Source of the DNA: Meandrina meandrites
Lineage: Eukaryota; Cnidaria; Anthozoa; Scleractinia; Meandrinidae
NCBI GenBank assembly: GCA_963693305.1
Contig: OY855913.1
Coordinates: forward strand, 18,239,288 to 18,303,287
DNA length: 64,000 bases
Reading direction: 5' to 3'
Numbering within the stretch: position 1 is the stretch's first letter; every line of letters starts with the position of its first letter. The notes beneath the pieces are model-generated. The model saw nothing but the letters and a program-made list of their open reading frames with translations. It did no database searches and was not told the DNA's origin. Both the position numbers and the translations under genes were made by a program. Shown one piece after another: positions 1 through 12,700 of this stretch.

Positions 1-468
1 AGAACCAACTGTGCTTGATATTGACGTGTTTTCTGCACCCTCTCTGACTTTGAAACCCATCATGGTCACACGCTTGTATTGGGCAATGAAACAATCGGTC
101 AGTTTCATCTTTTTCCAGGTGAAGTCGCTTCGGTTTGGGCGATGCCCCGTCGATATTTGACCAATTAATTTTGCACTTCTTGCTCATTTTGCCCTTTAAA
201 TGAAATTGCAAACACAGTCTCCTAGATTTACATTTTAGCCAAAAACAAGGAACCAATGACAACGAAAGGAACTTCATTCATATTTTAATTTTCCAAGACT
301 TGCCCATGCTTGCCTGCCCTCATTACTGTTGTGCAAAATTCATGACAGTGAGTTGCAATCAGACTTGTTTTAAACTTGCCCAAGCAGGTCTGTGCGCGCC
401 CAGTTGTTTGTCTTCATTTGAAAAGACAATTCGATTTAGGAACAAAATGGGCCATTAAGCGAGATGTT
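1..468. other. No gene seen
   Basis: AT-rich sequence without a long open frame, a clear splice-bounded exon or a repeat that I can name. It leads into the GGAAC-rich minisatellite. Confidence 0.5.
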
Positions 469-1215
469 TTGGGAACGAAACAGTCCTAAGTTGGTGCTTA
501 AATGAGAAATTTGGGAACAACATGTTCCACTTACTGATAGGAACTCGGAACTAAACGGTCCTAAACGGTCAATTTGGGAACAACGCCTTGCATTCACAAA
601 TAGGAACTAGTGAAAAAAAACAGTCCTAAATCATCATCAATTTGGGAACAATATGTTCTATTCACTGTTGGGAACTCGGAACAAAACAGTCCTATATCAT
701 TTATTTGGGAACAATACCTTCCATTTACCGATAGGAACTCGGAACAAAACAGTCCTAAGTTATCAATTTGGGAACAGTGTGTTCCATTCACAAATAGGAA
801 CTCGGAACAACACAGTCCTAACTTATCAACTTGGGAACAAAATGTTCCATTCACAAATAGGAACTCGGAACAAAACAGTCCTAAGTTATCAATTTGGGAA
901 CAATGTGTACCATTCACAAATAGGAACTCGGAACAACACAGTCCTAATTTATCAACTTGGGAACAAAATGTTCCATTCACAAATAGGAACTCGGAACAAA
1001 ACAGTCCTAAGTTATCAATTTGGGAACAATGTGTTCCATTTACAAATAGGAACTCGGAACAACACAGTCCGAAGTTATCAATTTGGGAACAATGTGTTCC
1101 ATTCACAGACAGGAACTCGGAACAAAACAGTCCTTAATTAACAATTTAGGAACACTGTGTTCCATTTACACTTGGGAACTCGGAACGAAATATTCCTATG
1201 TTATCTTAGAGTGAA
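469..1215. repeat. 63-bp minisatellite with GGAAC/GTTCC motifs
   Basis: About ten tandem copies of a 63-bp unit. The element ataggaactcgg recurs at 731, 794 and 857, exactly 63 bp apart. Each unit has short inverted motifs (gggaacaa...gttcc), then ggaactcggaac and an acagtcctaa block. Copies at the edges are more diverged. Because 63 is a multiple of three, open frames of 160-175 codons appear on both strands with 21-residue periodicity. I read these as by-products, not genes. No known satellite name is assigned. Confidence 0.9.
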
Positions 1216-1539
1216 CGTTTTGTTCCTAACTCTATAAAAATCTGATCCTCTTAGGGTTAATAGGAACACAAAAACGAGGAACAATCGATATTAGAGGAAC
1301 GTTCCTTACGAAAAGATCGGAACATGCTACAAAACTTAAAATCAGTTAAAACTTAAGCAAAGATCCAAGTTTAAAGTCACAAGATGGTAAGATGAGAGCT
1401 CAAGTGAAATGGAAGCAGTCATCAAAATTTGGTCAACTTTAACGCACTCAAAGGCAGTAAAATACCCAATGAAAAATATTTGGGAAACGTAGAAGATAGA
1501 TTAGAGCCCGAAATGATAAAGAATTTCAGAAAACCAATG

Positions 1540-4500
1540 CAAAAGTGAGCTGCAGTAAACCTTAAATAGCTGTACCGAAAGGAATGACTGATAACGAGTT
1601 TCCCTTTTTGACTGCTGTTTATATTCTTGGCAAATTCAAGTTACTACTCTTTCACAGTTGATAATGACAAGAAAAGAAAGCCTCGCCTCTACTGACAAAT
1701 TTTTACTGTATTCAAGCAAAGAAAATGTAATTCGACGAAATTTAAGTTGTTTCTAGACGATTTTAGTTCGATGTTGAAAGCAATGAAAATGCTTTCGGCA
1801 TGTGTACGTTATTAGTTTGTTCTTAAAAGCTGGGACAATTTCAGACTCAACATTCTTCTAAATAATGATCTTGTAAGAGTTTGATAAATTTTTACCCTGA
1901 AACATGAAAAAGTACTGAAATTCAATAGAATGAATGGGTTTTCTGCTTTCTTTTAAATCATTTTGTCAAGATAAAGCGAGAGTGGGCTACTTTACATTTC
2001 AGTGGTTCGTGGAGATAAGAGTTGTGATAAAAGTCGATTTGTGTTGTAAACAACATTTTAAACGTTTGTTTTTTACAAGGTATATCGAATATCGGATATA
2101 ACGTATAATGAATATCGGACATTACGTATATCGAATATCGGATAGAACGTATAACGAAAGTCAACAAGACGAACATACTTTCTTGGAGCGAACGATTCAG
2201 TTGCAAGGGGCCTTTCACTGCAAAATATTGCAACAGTTGAAAAAAGTTGTAACAAAAAGAGGGAAAAATTGAAAGAAAAAAAGACAATCAAAAAGCGAAA
2301 AAGTGTGTACCTACCTTCCTTCTTGAAATGACAAATAGAGTAGTTTTGTTATTCCTTTTTTTTCGAAAAAGACGAAACTGAAGAATAAAAGTGTCCTGAT
2401 CTTTCTACAGGGCAAGCGAATTGAGCTACATCGCGATTCACACCTGTTTTTAGATTCTTCTCTCCACGGTGGCGCATGCGCTCAATCTCCCACAATGTAA
2501 ATAGAATGACATTGTGTGTCAAGTCCAAGGTCCAAGTTTTTTTAAGCAAATATATCAAACACGAGTGACATTACTTTGAATCTTATAACGGCTAATTTGA
2601 TAGTTTCTTGGTTTTAAACTGAAATGTGACACCAAATTTTCTCGATATTGCACAGTCTTGCATCCAAGTTACTAAGTCCTTCGCGATGTGAACTTTCAGA
2701 TCAGACTTGAAGTGAAAAAAACTACTGTTAGCTGTAATGTCCTTGCAGTGGCAATAAGGTAAGTCGTAAATCACGTGGCAAATTCACGATTTGATGCTGC
2801 AAGTTTTACGTAACGAAATAAATCAATAATTACCTTGTATCTTAATTTGCATTGAATCTTAAGGCGAGTTTCTTTAGGAAGTCATTCCGATAAAATCCAT
2901 TGTTAAAGCTCGAGTTAACAGCCAAGCTCCTTAAAATCCTGAAAATTAAGTACTTTAATTTTGTTTTACAATTTCGAACACTAGAGAGAGTTGCCAGAAG
3001 GTTTTGAAAATTTTTAAGAGTATGTATATTCAATTGAACAAAATTAAGAAACACGCAAAAAATATTTCGCCATGTGAAGCATGATATTGGAAAGGGATGA
3101 AAAGGAAGGGTTGATGAACAATTATCCTATGCATTTGGAGTCTGAAAAACCTACAGGAGTCCAGAATAAGTCTCGAGCAATTGTTTTTCGAAAAGGATAG
3201 ATACTCTGAGAAAACAACAGATGAGCCTAATTTGATGTTTCAATAAAATTAGAAGAAGTGTAAGTCATTTTTGACACGTCTGTCTTTACTAGCGATCAGG
3301 CACGCCAGCGGTGTTAATACACCTGCATTTTAAAATATTAAAACTAATAATTACTTTATTTCAGGGTGAAGTGCTCAGAATTCAAGGTTTAGAGAATTAG
3401 CTGAGAACTAAAAAAATATTAAATCAAATTGATATCAATTGAACCTTTACATTTGCTATAAGGAGTTTTAAGCTATTACTAAGTTAAGTTAAATTCCTTT
3501 TGCTCATTTAATAAAATTAGCGTAAAGGTTTTAGGACGATTTCTGCCTGATTTCAACTGGACTACAAACAGGCTTAAAGAACTCCGAGTAAGGAAACCTT
3601 TCCATTTCTTTTGACGTTTCAACAACACTTTTCTCACGTCATACATGAAGTCAACTCGAATGTAATAGATTTCACTTTCAATAGCGAACACACTTTTCAG
3701 CTCGAGCAATTTTCAGATGAACAATTTACACTCCTTTGTTAAGAGTTTTGCGACGAAAGCTTAAACGAAACTGGATGTTCTTATTTCGTTTTTCATATTT
3801 TGAGCCAGAAATGTTCTTAGCATGTTCTTAAGCTATGTGATAAAGAATATTACACAATCAACGTGAACGTGGCCAGGAAACCAAAAAGAGATCCATTGTT
3901 CGTTTTGCCCAATGTAGTTAGTTAGCGAGTTCCTTTTTCACTGTTGATGTTTTTGTTGTTTCTCGTCAAGTGTGCATTATTGTACTTCCACAGTTGAGAA
4001 TGAGACCTCTACAAATTTTTAAAGCTATTTGAAACATATCTCTTATTATGCTTTTAGCTCGATTTTGAAAGGAATTTAAGTCATTCTTTTGGCTTGGGTA
4101 ATTTTTTCTCAAAATCTGGCTCAACTTCAGCCTCAACGTTCTTATAATGATGTTATATTTACTATCTACAAAAAATGTATTATTAATTAACTCGAGTACT
4201 TGAAAAAGCTATGAAATTTGAATAGGTTTCGTGCTTTTTTTTTTCAAATAATCTTGTCAAGATAAAGCAGAAATGGACTACTTTACATTTTAGTGATTCG
4301 TGGAGATAGGAGCTCTGATAAAATTCGACTTGTGTTGTAACCAACAATTTAAGTCAGAATATTTATTGCAGCCAAATTTCACGAGTAACAAATTTAAAAC
4401 TCAGGAATAACTATGACAAATAAAGGAATGTCGGATACAAGGTATAATGAATATCGGATATAACGTATAACGAATATCGAATATCAGATATATCGTACAA

Positions 4501-5335
4501 CTAATTAAAGTCGAGTAAAACGAACATAGTTTTTAGGAGCGAACGATTCAAGGCAAGGGGCCTTGCACTGCATTGTAACAGTTGAAAATAGTGTGTAACA
4601 AAAAGAAATAATATGAAGGGAAAAAAATCAACTAAAGAAGTGAAAAAAAAAAGACCAAACCGAAGAACAAAAGGGTCCTTTTCTTATTTCAGGGCAAGGA
4701 ATTTGAGCTAAATAGCGCTTCACACCTGTTTTAGGTTTCTTTATTTCATGGTGGGGTATGCACTATTGTAATTTTGCAATCTCCCTCAATGTAAATGAAG
4801 TGACATCACCTGTCAAATCCCACGGTTTGGTTCTTTAAGTTTTCTTAAGTAAATAGATCAAACACGCGCGATCGAAATTACTTTGAATCGTATAACGGTT
4901 AAATTTATAATTTCTTTTATTTTAAACTGAACGGCGACACCAATTTTTTTGTGATTTTGCACAATGTCTTTTTGCACAATGTCTTTCACGATATAAACTT
5001 TGAGAAAAAGTGTCAGCTGTAATGTCCTTGGAATGTTAATATGGTGATCGGTCGTAAATCGCGCGGCAAATTCAAGGTTTGTTGCTGCAAGTTTTACTTA
5101 ACGAAATATATCAATAATTACTTTGTATCTTAATATACAGTGAGTTTAAGCGACAATCTTGTTACCTTCCGATTGCGAAAGTGCGAAATTTTGCGACACC
5201 AAATTATTAAAGCGATGGTTTAATTAAAAGTTAAGCGAGGTTTCATGTTCAAAGCGTCGATTGAATGCTAACAGGTTGGAATAATGTTCAAGGCGTCTTT
5301 TCACTCCTTCAGGTTTGAAAAACAACATCAAAAAA
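1540..5335 (+). repeat. LR repeat family, copy 1 (two degenerate ~2.2-kb subunits)
   Basis: This block matches 22915-31345 and 46620-48950 along most of its length. Shared landmarks include tcaagataaagcgaga, the run aatatcggatataacg repeated in short tandem, and ggtgttaatacacctg. Inside the block, the part from about 1560 recurs from about 3780 in more diverged form, so the block is itself an imperfect tandem of roughly 2.2-kb units. No protein domain is visible in any frame and the only open frames are short and unconserved. It could be a large satellite-like repeat or the relic of a non-autonomous element. Confidence 0.7.
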
Positions 5336-5757
5336 TAGATCTAAACGTGATCACTTTAAAAAGGAACTAACTTTTTTGATTTTTCACGACCCGCCTTCCC
5401 CAAGTGGCAAAGTGCCTCTGAGGAATATGTGACAACAAAAGCAGCTTACCTTGAATATAGTATCAAGCACAAGGTTTTTTCAGTGTAGTTGAAAAGAGGA
5501 TTCTTGTTACCCTGTTTGTGTTGCTGTAGGTTTCCGATTACCCAATTTCTTTTTTATAAGGCTTTGGGTAGCATTAACCTTTCCTAGTCTGGTTATAAGA
5601 TAAGAAACTATATTTTACCAGTGTGGCCCATTCAGCAACGAGGCTGGTATCCATTGGGGCCCTGGAACAATAAAATTATGTACAATATAAAAATGGTAAA
5701 AATATAATAATATGGTTGCACTCGTCCGTTATTTTTGCGTCAGTTGACACGAATGCA

Positions 5758-5758
<1 letters not shown>
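5336..5758. other. No gene seen
   Basis: Unique-looking AT-rich spacer between the LR block and an ATT microsatellite. Nothing else can be supported. Confidence 0.4.

Positions 5759-5815
<57 letters not shown>
5759..5815. repeat. (ATT)n microsatellite
   Basis: About 19 uninterrupted ATT triplets. On the minus strand they read as polyisoleucine, an artefact. Confidence 0.98.
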
Positions 5816-5816
<1 letters not shown>

Positions 5817-5931
5817 AAGTGAAACCGGTAAAAACAATATATAATTATATATCCCATAGAAAACAGGTAAATTTGAAAATAGATTAGTGTGTATCAATCA
5901 GATCAATCTGCAGCTTATGCCTACATTGTGC

Positions 5932-6105
5932 GGTTCCAGAAAAAATCCATACCCACCCCAAGGATGGTCATTGGAAATTCCGAGGGGGATGGGGGTCTCA
6001 ATAACAACGAAACGAAAGTATGAAGCTAAGCTGGAAATTCCAGGGGGTGGGAGGGTCCAAACCAAAGAACCATCCTTGGAGGAGGTATGGATATTTTTTG
6101 GAACC
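5932..6105. mobile_element. MITE-like element with ~36-bp terminal inverted repeats
   Basis: The left end reads ggttccagaaaaaatccata and the right end, reverse-complemented, reads ggttccaaaaaatatccata. The similarity continues inward through a C-rich stretch to ccaaggatgg. Length is 174 bp with no coding capacity. A target-site duplication is not obvious. The short open frames across it are products of the repeat. Superfamily unknown. Confidence 0.75.
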
Positions 6106-8159
6106 ACACCCTGTGGAACCAAGCCTTTGCTGCAAAAAAACTTGACACATTAACTTAACCTGGAGTAAAATTTATGGTCTGTGATAATAATTAATGATGC
6201 AAATTCTCTGTTATTTCATTATTTTTACATGTTCTTATTGAAACAATTTTTTTTTGTCATGAACCCCAGAATGGTTTTAAAATTTACATGCAATATTAAG
6301 TATCAGTATTTATGTGTAGCCATATTGGGTTCTGGGATGTTCATATTATATAAATAGCTATAAATGTCACTCAAGTATTTTTAGGTTTAAACTGGCAACA
6401 TGTGGGAGTCAATCATGTGACAATTTTATTACATTAACACAATGTGTATTTTTGAGTTCATTTTGACTAACACGAATGCCCTTGCAAAGTCTTCAAGTCA
6501 CCTGTAAATAGAACAAAACAAACAAAAACTATTTATTCTGATGAAATTGCAATTTTCCAGCATGCAGACTGTATATTAAAATTAAATGGCCTTTTGTGTG
6601 TGTGAAAAAAAAAACTGGCTGCTTTTATGTTGGGCTAGTGGATCCAATAATTTTTTCCACTTGCTAGATAGCCAAATGACATTTATGGATTTTTATTTTT
6701 TGTTGTAGTTGTTTCGAAAGAAACATGGGACTTTGGGTAAGCTTATAATGGTTTCACCTTGCCCAATCTACCTGGGTTAGGCAAGCTGGAAGAAATCAAT
6801 TTTCTTTGCACCCCTCCTTTCATTAATCATTGCAAAAAAATGTCAGATTATTTTAATAATGTTTAAAAATGTTATGGACCCTAAAGCTAAATTTTTGTAT
6901 ATCACAGAAATCTATGGGTCTTGACAAAGTGCGAGCCAACAAGTCATGAGAGCCATTCCACTATATATAAATAGCACATTGGTTAGCCTAAAAAGCTCCC
7001 TGGTTAGCCTAAGCAGTACTCCAGTTAGGCTGAGTATAGTTAGCTGAGGTGGCTTGAGGTTATGCTAATTATTGGAGTTAGGTATTTCTGGCTTGTATGG
7101 CACTTATGTGTCATGAAACATGGGAGCCATATTGCAAGCCATTCCAGTTAGCCTACATAAGATTCCGGTTAGCCTACATGTACATAGTACTCTGGTTAGC
7201 CAAACGGTACATCACGTTGCTTGCATTTAGCTTTGTATTGGGAATAGGGTTTTCTGGCTTGCTTAAGTTTAAGGCCTCATGAATTTTCATATTTGCTTCT
7301 TCAAAATGCTACTGAAGGTCATTTAACAACTGAAAATACAGGCCTTAAAAAAATGTCAAACAGATTTTTTATAAAGTAGACAAATGTCTGGTCAAAAAGC
7401 AGACCTTTAAATGCCTCAGGTAATGACTGTGTGTAGAGAGAAGGATGGGAATTGCTAGAATTGACTGTCACATAACTATGTGCAAAACTAAGAGATCGAC
7501 AATTACCTGAACTTGTTATAATCCATAGTTTAATATAACTCAACAGTAATCCAGAATGTTCTCAGTTCTGAATTCTGTAAATCCTGTCAAAACATTAGGC
7601 ATTCTATTAGTCCCAAAAATTACCTGTAGACCACAAAATGCAAAAAAAAAAAACGTAAATCTATGTTTACCGATACAATAAAACATCATGGGAAGAACAA
7701 ATTTTAAGTTGAGAAATGATCTCATTTATTAAACATGCCCAAAGAGGCATTCCAAAACGTGAGTAGCACTGTTTAATTGAAGTCTAGATTAGCTACCAGG
7801 TTGACTCCAAGTAGTCTCTAGTCTAACTTAAAAAAAGAGATCACACTGAGCTGAAATCTTTCTTCCAGTTTCAAAGGTATCACATCAAAGGTGCTACAGT
7901 AATAACATTATTTCAAATTTCCCTGACGTAATTTTTCTTTGCGGCCTAAATTGGCCACTTGGTCAATATTTTGAGCAACATTTCCTCATGTATAAATAAT
8001 GAAAGGATGCGATTCTTATTAATTTGAAGCACAGTAGCTTAAAATTCTGATGACAAACATAAATAACAGTTACATGCCTCGACGAAATGTCTGCCATTTA
8101 ATATTATCGCCTCGTTCTCACTATCTATTTTTTTACGCCGAGCTCGGCTTTAATTCCAG
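6106..8159. other. Gene-free AT-rich region with degenerate ttagcct repeats
   Basis: No supported gene. Between about 6940 and 7210 a loose family of phrases such as gccattcca and ggttagccta recurs five or six times at irregular spacing, which suggests an eroded repeat. The rest shows only homopolymer runs. Confidence 0.4.
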
Positions 8160-8214
8160 TAAGCTAAGGGCGCATTCGTTTGTGAATATTCTGGAATAAG
8201 AATACAGTGTAACC

Positions 8215-9546
8215 CCGCCTTACGGCCACCTCGTTAATACGGCCACCTCGTTATTACGGCCACTATTTTTTGTCCCCGCAAAATGGCCATACATTTTCTT
8301 AAAATAAAACCCCGTTAATGCGGCCACCCCGTTAATACGGCCACCGGCCACATTCTGAAATCCCAAACTATACAATCCTTTATAATATTAGGGACTTTAA
8401 GATACACTACGGCGAGGCGCTACTACGGCTACCATGACCGGAAAGGTCTGGGGGAGAGTACGTCTCGGCAGTCTGCCAAATTTAGTGTAAGAAGCAAAAC
8501 AAACTACAAAGAAGCACAGTCTAAGGCTTTTATTTAGTTTCTTACAGCCGAATGGCTTCGCTTAAAGAAAGATTGTTATTGTTTGCTTTGGTAGGTCCAA
8601 CAGATTAGTTCTAAACGAAAGCTTATGCTATACACTTTCCAAAACGATAACAATTTCAGAATTTGATTAATGAAATGTGTATAATTTGAAAGAGACGAAT
8701 ATCTCAAAGAATATCGAGTTAAAAGCTGAAAGATACCAGCACTCACAGAAGCAAAATATTATCGGATACTTATCCAGATAAAGTGCATCTTCCCTGAACT
8801 CTCAAAGCAAGCTTTTAACTTTAAACAACTCGCGTTGAAGAAGAATGTTTATCTTCGCCATGTCGACACTTTCATCAAACGAATTCAATTGAAAATTTAC
8901 AAGCGTATGAGCGACAAACTCAACAAATATTCGGCTGAAGTTGACTTCAAAGGATACATTTTGCGTTGGAACTCTGAAACTGCTGAGAAATTCGTAGAAA
9001 AAGGACAGAGCAGCAAATTAAACCCACGTACTAGCCACTACGGTAAAACCTCCTAGCTCAGGTAGTCAGATTTCACACTACGGCCAGACTCGACCGACTG
9101 ACATGCGCAGTGTCTTATCTTGTGTGAAATTTTACTTCCTGCAGCCGTAGTAGCGCCTCGCCGTAGTGTATCTTAAAGTCCCTATTACCCCGCTAATACG
9201 ACCACTCGAACCAAATATCCATTAATAATTGACCAAACGAAACAAATACAGTACTTGAGAAACAATATTGAATGATATTATTATATTCAAAACGCCCGTG
9301 GATCTCTTTGAGCTTTTCTCCTCTTTGTGAACATCTCTTACAGAAAGATTGTTATCAAGGTCCAATAGATTTGTTAGCATTTTGATGTGGCTCTGTTTAG
9401 AAGTGCAATTGTGATATGTATCTGTCAAGACGTCACTTGAAGTAGGCCAGTCATGAAATTTGACCCTACCACGTTTATACGGCCACCCCGATAATACGGC
9501 CAAATTTCCATGGCCCGTTGGTGGCCGTGTTAACGGGGTTCCACTG
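8215..9546. mobile_element. pogo/Tc1-mariner-like element nested in the hAT-like element
   Basis: The left end cagtgtaaccccgccttac and the right end, reverse-complemented as cagtggaaccccgttaac, are inverted repeats. Both are flanked by TA (8213-8214 and 9547-9548), the duplication of the Tc1/mariner/pogo group. The ends contain several copies of the phrase cgttaatacggccac, a subterminal repeat. With the inner insertion removed it is about 540 bp, so it is non-autonomous. It interrupts the outer element between ggaataagaa and ttctggaata. Confidence 0.8.
8391..9182. mobile_element. Innermost TIR element (792 bp) with TATTA duplication
   Basis: The ends are near-perfect inverted repeats of about 40 bp, beginning gggactttaagatacactac. 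They are flanked by the exact 5-bp direct repeat tatta at 8386-8390 and 9183-9187. The interior has an open frame of 73 codons at 8835-9056 (plus strand, Lys-rich) that I do not recognise. It may be a remnant of coding sequence or chance. It inserted into the pogo-like element, so it is the youngest of the three. Confidence 0.85.
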
Positions 9547-9710
9547 TATATTCTGGAATATATTCCGGCTATTCTGCTTCTGGCTGCAGAATAGCCAGAA
9601 TGGAAATCCAAGTATTCCGGAATAGGAAGAGCAGCCAAACGAACGCTAACTTGCATTATTCCAATTATTCTTATTCCGGATTGATCCCAAACGAACGCGC
9701 CCTAAGTTGA

Positions 9711-12700
9711 TAAACATGATAAACGTCGAAGACATAAGTTTTAACCAGTCTAAAAAAAATCATTGTACAATGAGAAACGCTTACCTCAGGTCCCTGTAAG
9801 TTTCTGTTACCCACGTTTTCGCACGTTTGTACTCATTCCAAATTCTTCTTTATCGGGAATACAAATAAAGGAGACATACCCTACGTTTGGGGACACGTTT
9901 TGATCGCGTCAAGAAGGAAAAAACATCAACAAATTTGTCCTCTATATCTCAAAATCACTCCATTAGATTCCCTTTTCTTGTCGCCATTTTGAAAATGCTC
10001 TTGTAGTGAGCCCGTAATACGGACCGCGGGGAATCCACTGGGGAGACCCCCAGCAAGGGGGAGGGGAGGGGCAGCTACTTAACTTCTCCCCAGGCCCACT
10101 CCTTTCGTCTGAAAGAAATTAAATCCATCCTCGCCAAAGGCAATTGAAATGAGAAGAAACTGACAACGCCATCATAAAGAGCATGCACTCCTTCCTTTGG
10201 CAAAATTTTCTTTTATTCCTACCGCAAATGGTCTAGGAGGCCAAAAAACTTTTCAATTGTATTTTTTACTGCCGTACGTTTTTAGGAAAAAGTAATAATG
10301 ACCATTTTTAAAAACACTATTTAAACTTCGCTTAAAAAAATCCTAAGAGAGAGATTCTAGTAAAGTTTTCAAGCGAATTTAAAAATGCGGTCCGTTCTGG
10401 TCACGTGACCGATGACGTCATAGCAATAAAAGTGATAAAAATGTACTTAACATATAAATATCTACCAGCATGTAATTTGTTGTTTCCTCACATTTAATGC
10501 AACGCCAGATAAGCACATGTACCCAGACTCCCACTTTTTGAAAATTGTACATAGCTCCCTTAATATTTATATTTTGTTCGGTACGCGGGTATTCTGAAAT
10601 GCCTCACACCAATGTGCTTCAAACTGCAATGACTGCTTTTTCAGTAACAAAATATCTTCGTCACAGTGAGCAAAAACGAACTTCAGAGCAATGTCACGTG
10701 ACTAATGATGTCATTGCCCTACGTCCTATACAAGAACTGGTTAATGTTAAGAGTTATTTCTATACGACGTTGTACTCCTGCTGGCTTCAAACTGACCGAG
10801 TTATTTGGCATTGACGATTTTTCAGCTGCAAAGGATTTTGGGAAGGTTTTTATTATAATTATATATTGTTTTTATAATTATTATTTTAGAAATGAGGTTT
10901 TTTAAATATGTTCATATTTCAATAGTTTACACTTTGATTAAAAAGTAAATAACATTTTCTTCAAATTCGAACATTTTTCTTTCAGGTTGCAAAAAATGAA
11001 AGAAATCGGCGAAATTGTTCCTACCAAACTGTAACCACTGCGTAAATAAATAGGCTCGGGTCACCTTGATTTCACATTTTGCAGTTATTTCACCAAAGCA
11101 GTGTCTGAAATCAAACATACCGATTTTTTTATTCTTGCATATTGGATGTGCAGTACAGTCATCATAGCTTAAGATACTTGTGTTAGTTTTTTTGCGTCAA
11201 ATCTGATTCGCGTAGAATTCAAATTAACTGATTTCGTGTTTTTCATTACTTGAGAAAATTCGTTTTTCGTGCGCGCACGTAAAAAATGTATTATGTCAAA
11301 ATTCAATCCCAGTCCAATATCTGCTGTAAATTTCACATCGATTCGAGTCCGGGAAGTCTCCTAAACGGCCAATTGAACTAGCTCGTCGATATTCTATTGT
11401 CACTGGTACAAGTATACGCAGAAACCCATAACTCCTTATGAGTTTCTGGTATACGACCATCCATTCCTGTAATCTTTGATTTTGCGGTGGAACCGGGAGG
11501 GACTGGGTTGGTTACAACAGAAATTTCTTATCACCGCAGCCACTACCCATTTACTTAAGGGTGCAGGGTGCAGTCTACCGTTTTGGGAAATAGCCAACCC
11601 GTGCCTATTTGATATTTTACGCGCAGCTTCCTCCAAAAACAATCCCATGACTACTCCAGTTGTGGCTAAAGGATGAACGGTTTTTTTTTTTTCCTAGTGG
11701 AACCAAGAAGGAGGAATCTCAAGACGCAAACTGGAATGTCTGGAAAAGTACTTGAAAAAATCGCAAATATTCTGGTTGAGTACAAAAATTTATCCCACTA
11801 TCAGTCAACGAAGGTTCTTCTTCCTCTTCTTCTTCTTCTTAAACCCTTAAGTTCCCATTGGGACATAGGTCGTCCACTATTTTTTCCATGTTCCGATGTA
11901 AGTAATTGCCCTGGTTGAGAGAAGATTCTGCAATGTAGTGTCCGTTTGGCTTTCACTACGGTGTGTCATACGCAGTCTCTGTGGGCTGCCTTCCTGTCCC
12001 AGAACATGAGTTGATGAATTTACTCTCGTTGACGTTTCTGTAGCGGTTACAGTTTTTACGGGGTGGGGTTGCTGGCTCCACGCCCAACCCTCCTCCTTTA
12101 CCTGGGCTTGGGACTGGCAGGGAACTGGCTGTGAGCTGATTCCCAGGCGGTTAGTGCGAAAATAAATATATTCATTCTTTTTATGGTTTATTTGCAGATT
12201 ATACATATAGTATTAATTGCATGGTGTTTAACTCTGTGCGCGTGGGACAGCGGGTGAGGCAACTGGACCTTTCAAAAGACTGAGAAAGTGCCGCCTTCTT
12301 ACTCCCCAAATGTTTCTTGCTCTCCAGACGTGAATCAGAAATGACTCATATTTTTCTTCGCCAGAAAACCCTTCTGTCGGAAAACAATTACATCAGTTTT
12401 CTACTTTACTGTCATGGTCATAAAGTACCAAAAAAACAAAAAGCCTCTAGGAGCTCAAAACTGGGCGGTTTATATTTAACCACTTCTTTGTGTTTGCGTG
12501 CAGAAAAAAAAATCGGAAAATTCTTTGTTCAGTACGTTGTGTGAATGATGTAATTGCCTTATTGCCGGATTATTCCAGAAAATTTGCATACCCCCAACTT
12601 TTGGCATTGATATACCTCCCCCCCTTGGAAATTTCACAATGCTCTTCCCCATTTCCCTCCAAATTCGACCATCCCTCTCACTTTCCGAATTTTGCCTTCT

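Larger units (their letters stand above)
8168..9702. mobile_element. Outer hAT-like non-autonomous element (host of two nested insertions)
   Basis: The left end gggcgcattcgtttgtg and the right end, reverse-complemented as gggcgcgttcgtttggg, are inverted repeats. The flanks taagctaa (8160-8167) and taagttga (9703-9710) form an imperfect 8-bp duplication (6 of 8 match), the size typical of hAT transposons. Without its nested insertion the element is only about 200 bp and is built from repeats of ggaataagaata and its complement. No transposase. The hAT assignment rests on TSD length and TIR only. Confidence 0.65.

Noticed and set aside
594..1141. Open frames of 160-175 codons on both strands
   Set aside because: They arise from the 63-bp tandem repeat, whose period is a multiple of three; no independent coding evidence.
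5676..5897. Polyisoleucine protein
   Set aside because: Translation of an ATT microsatellite.
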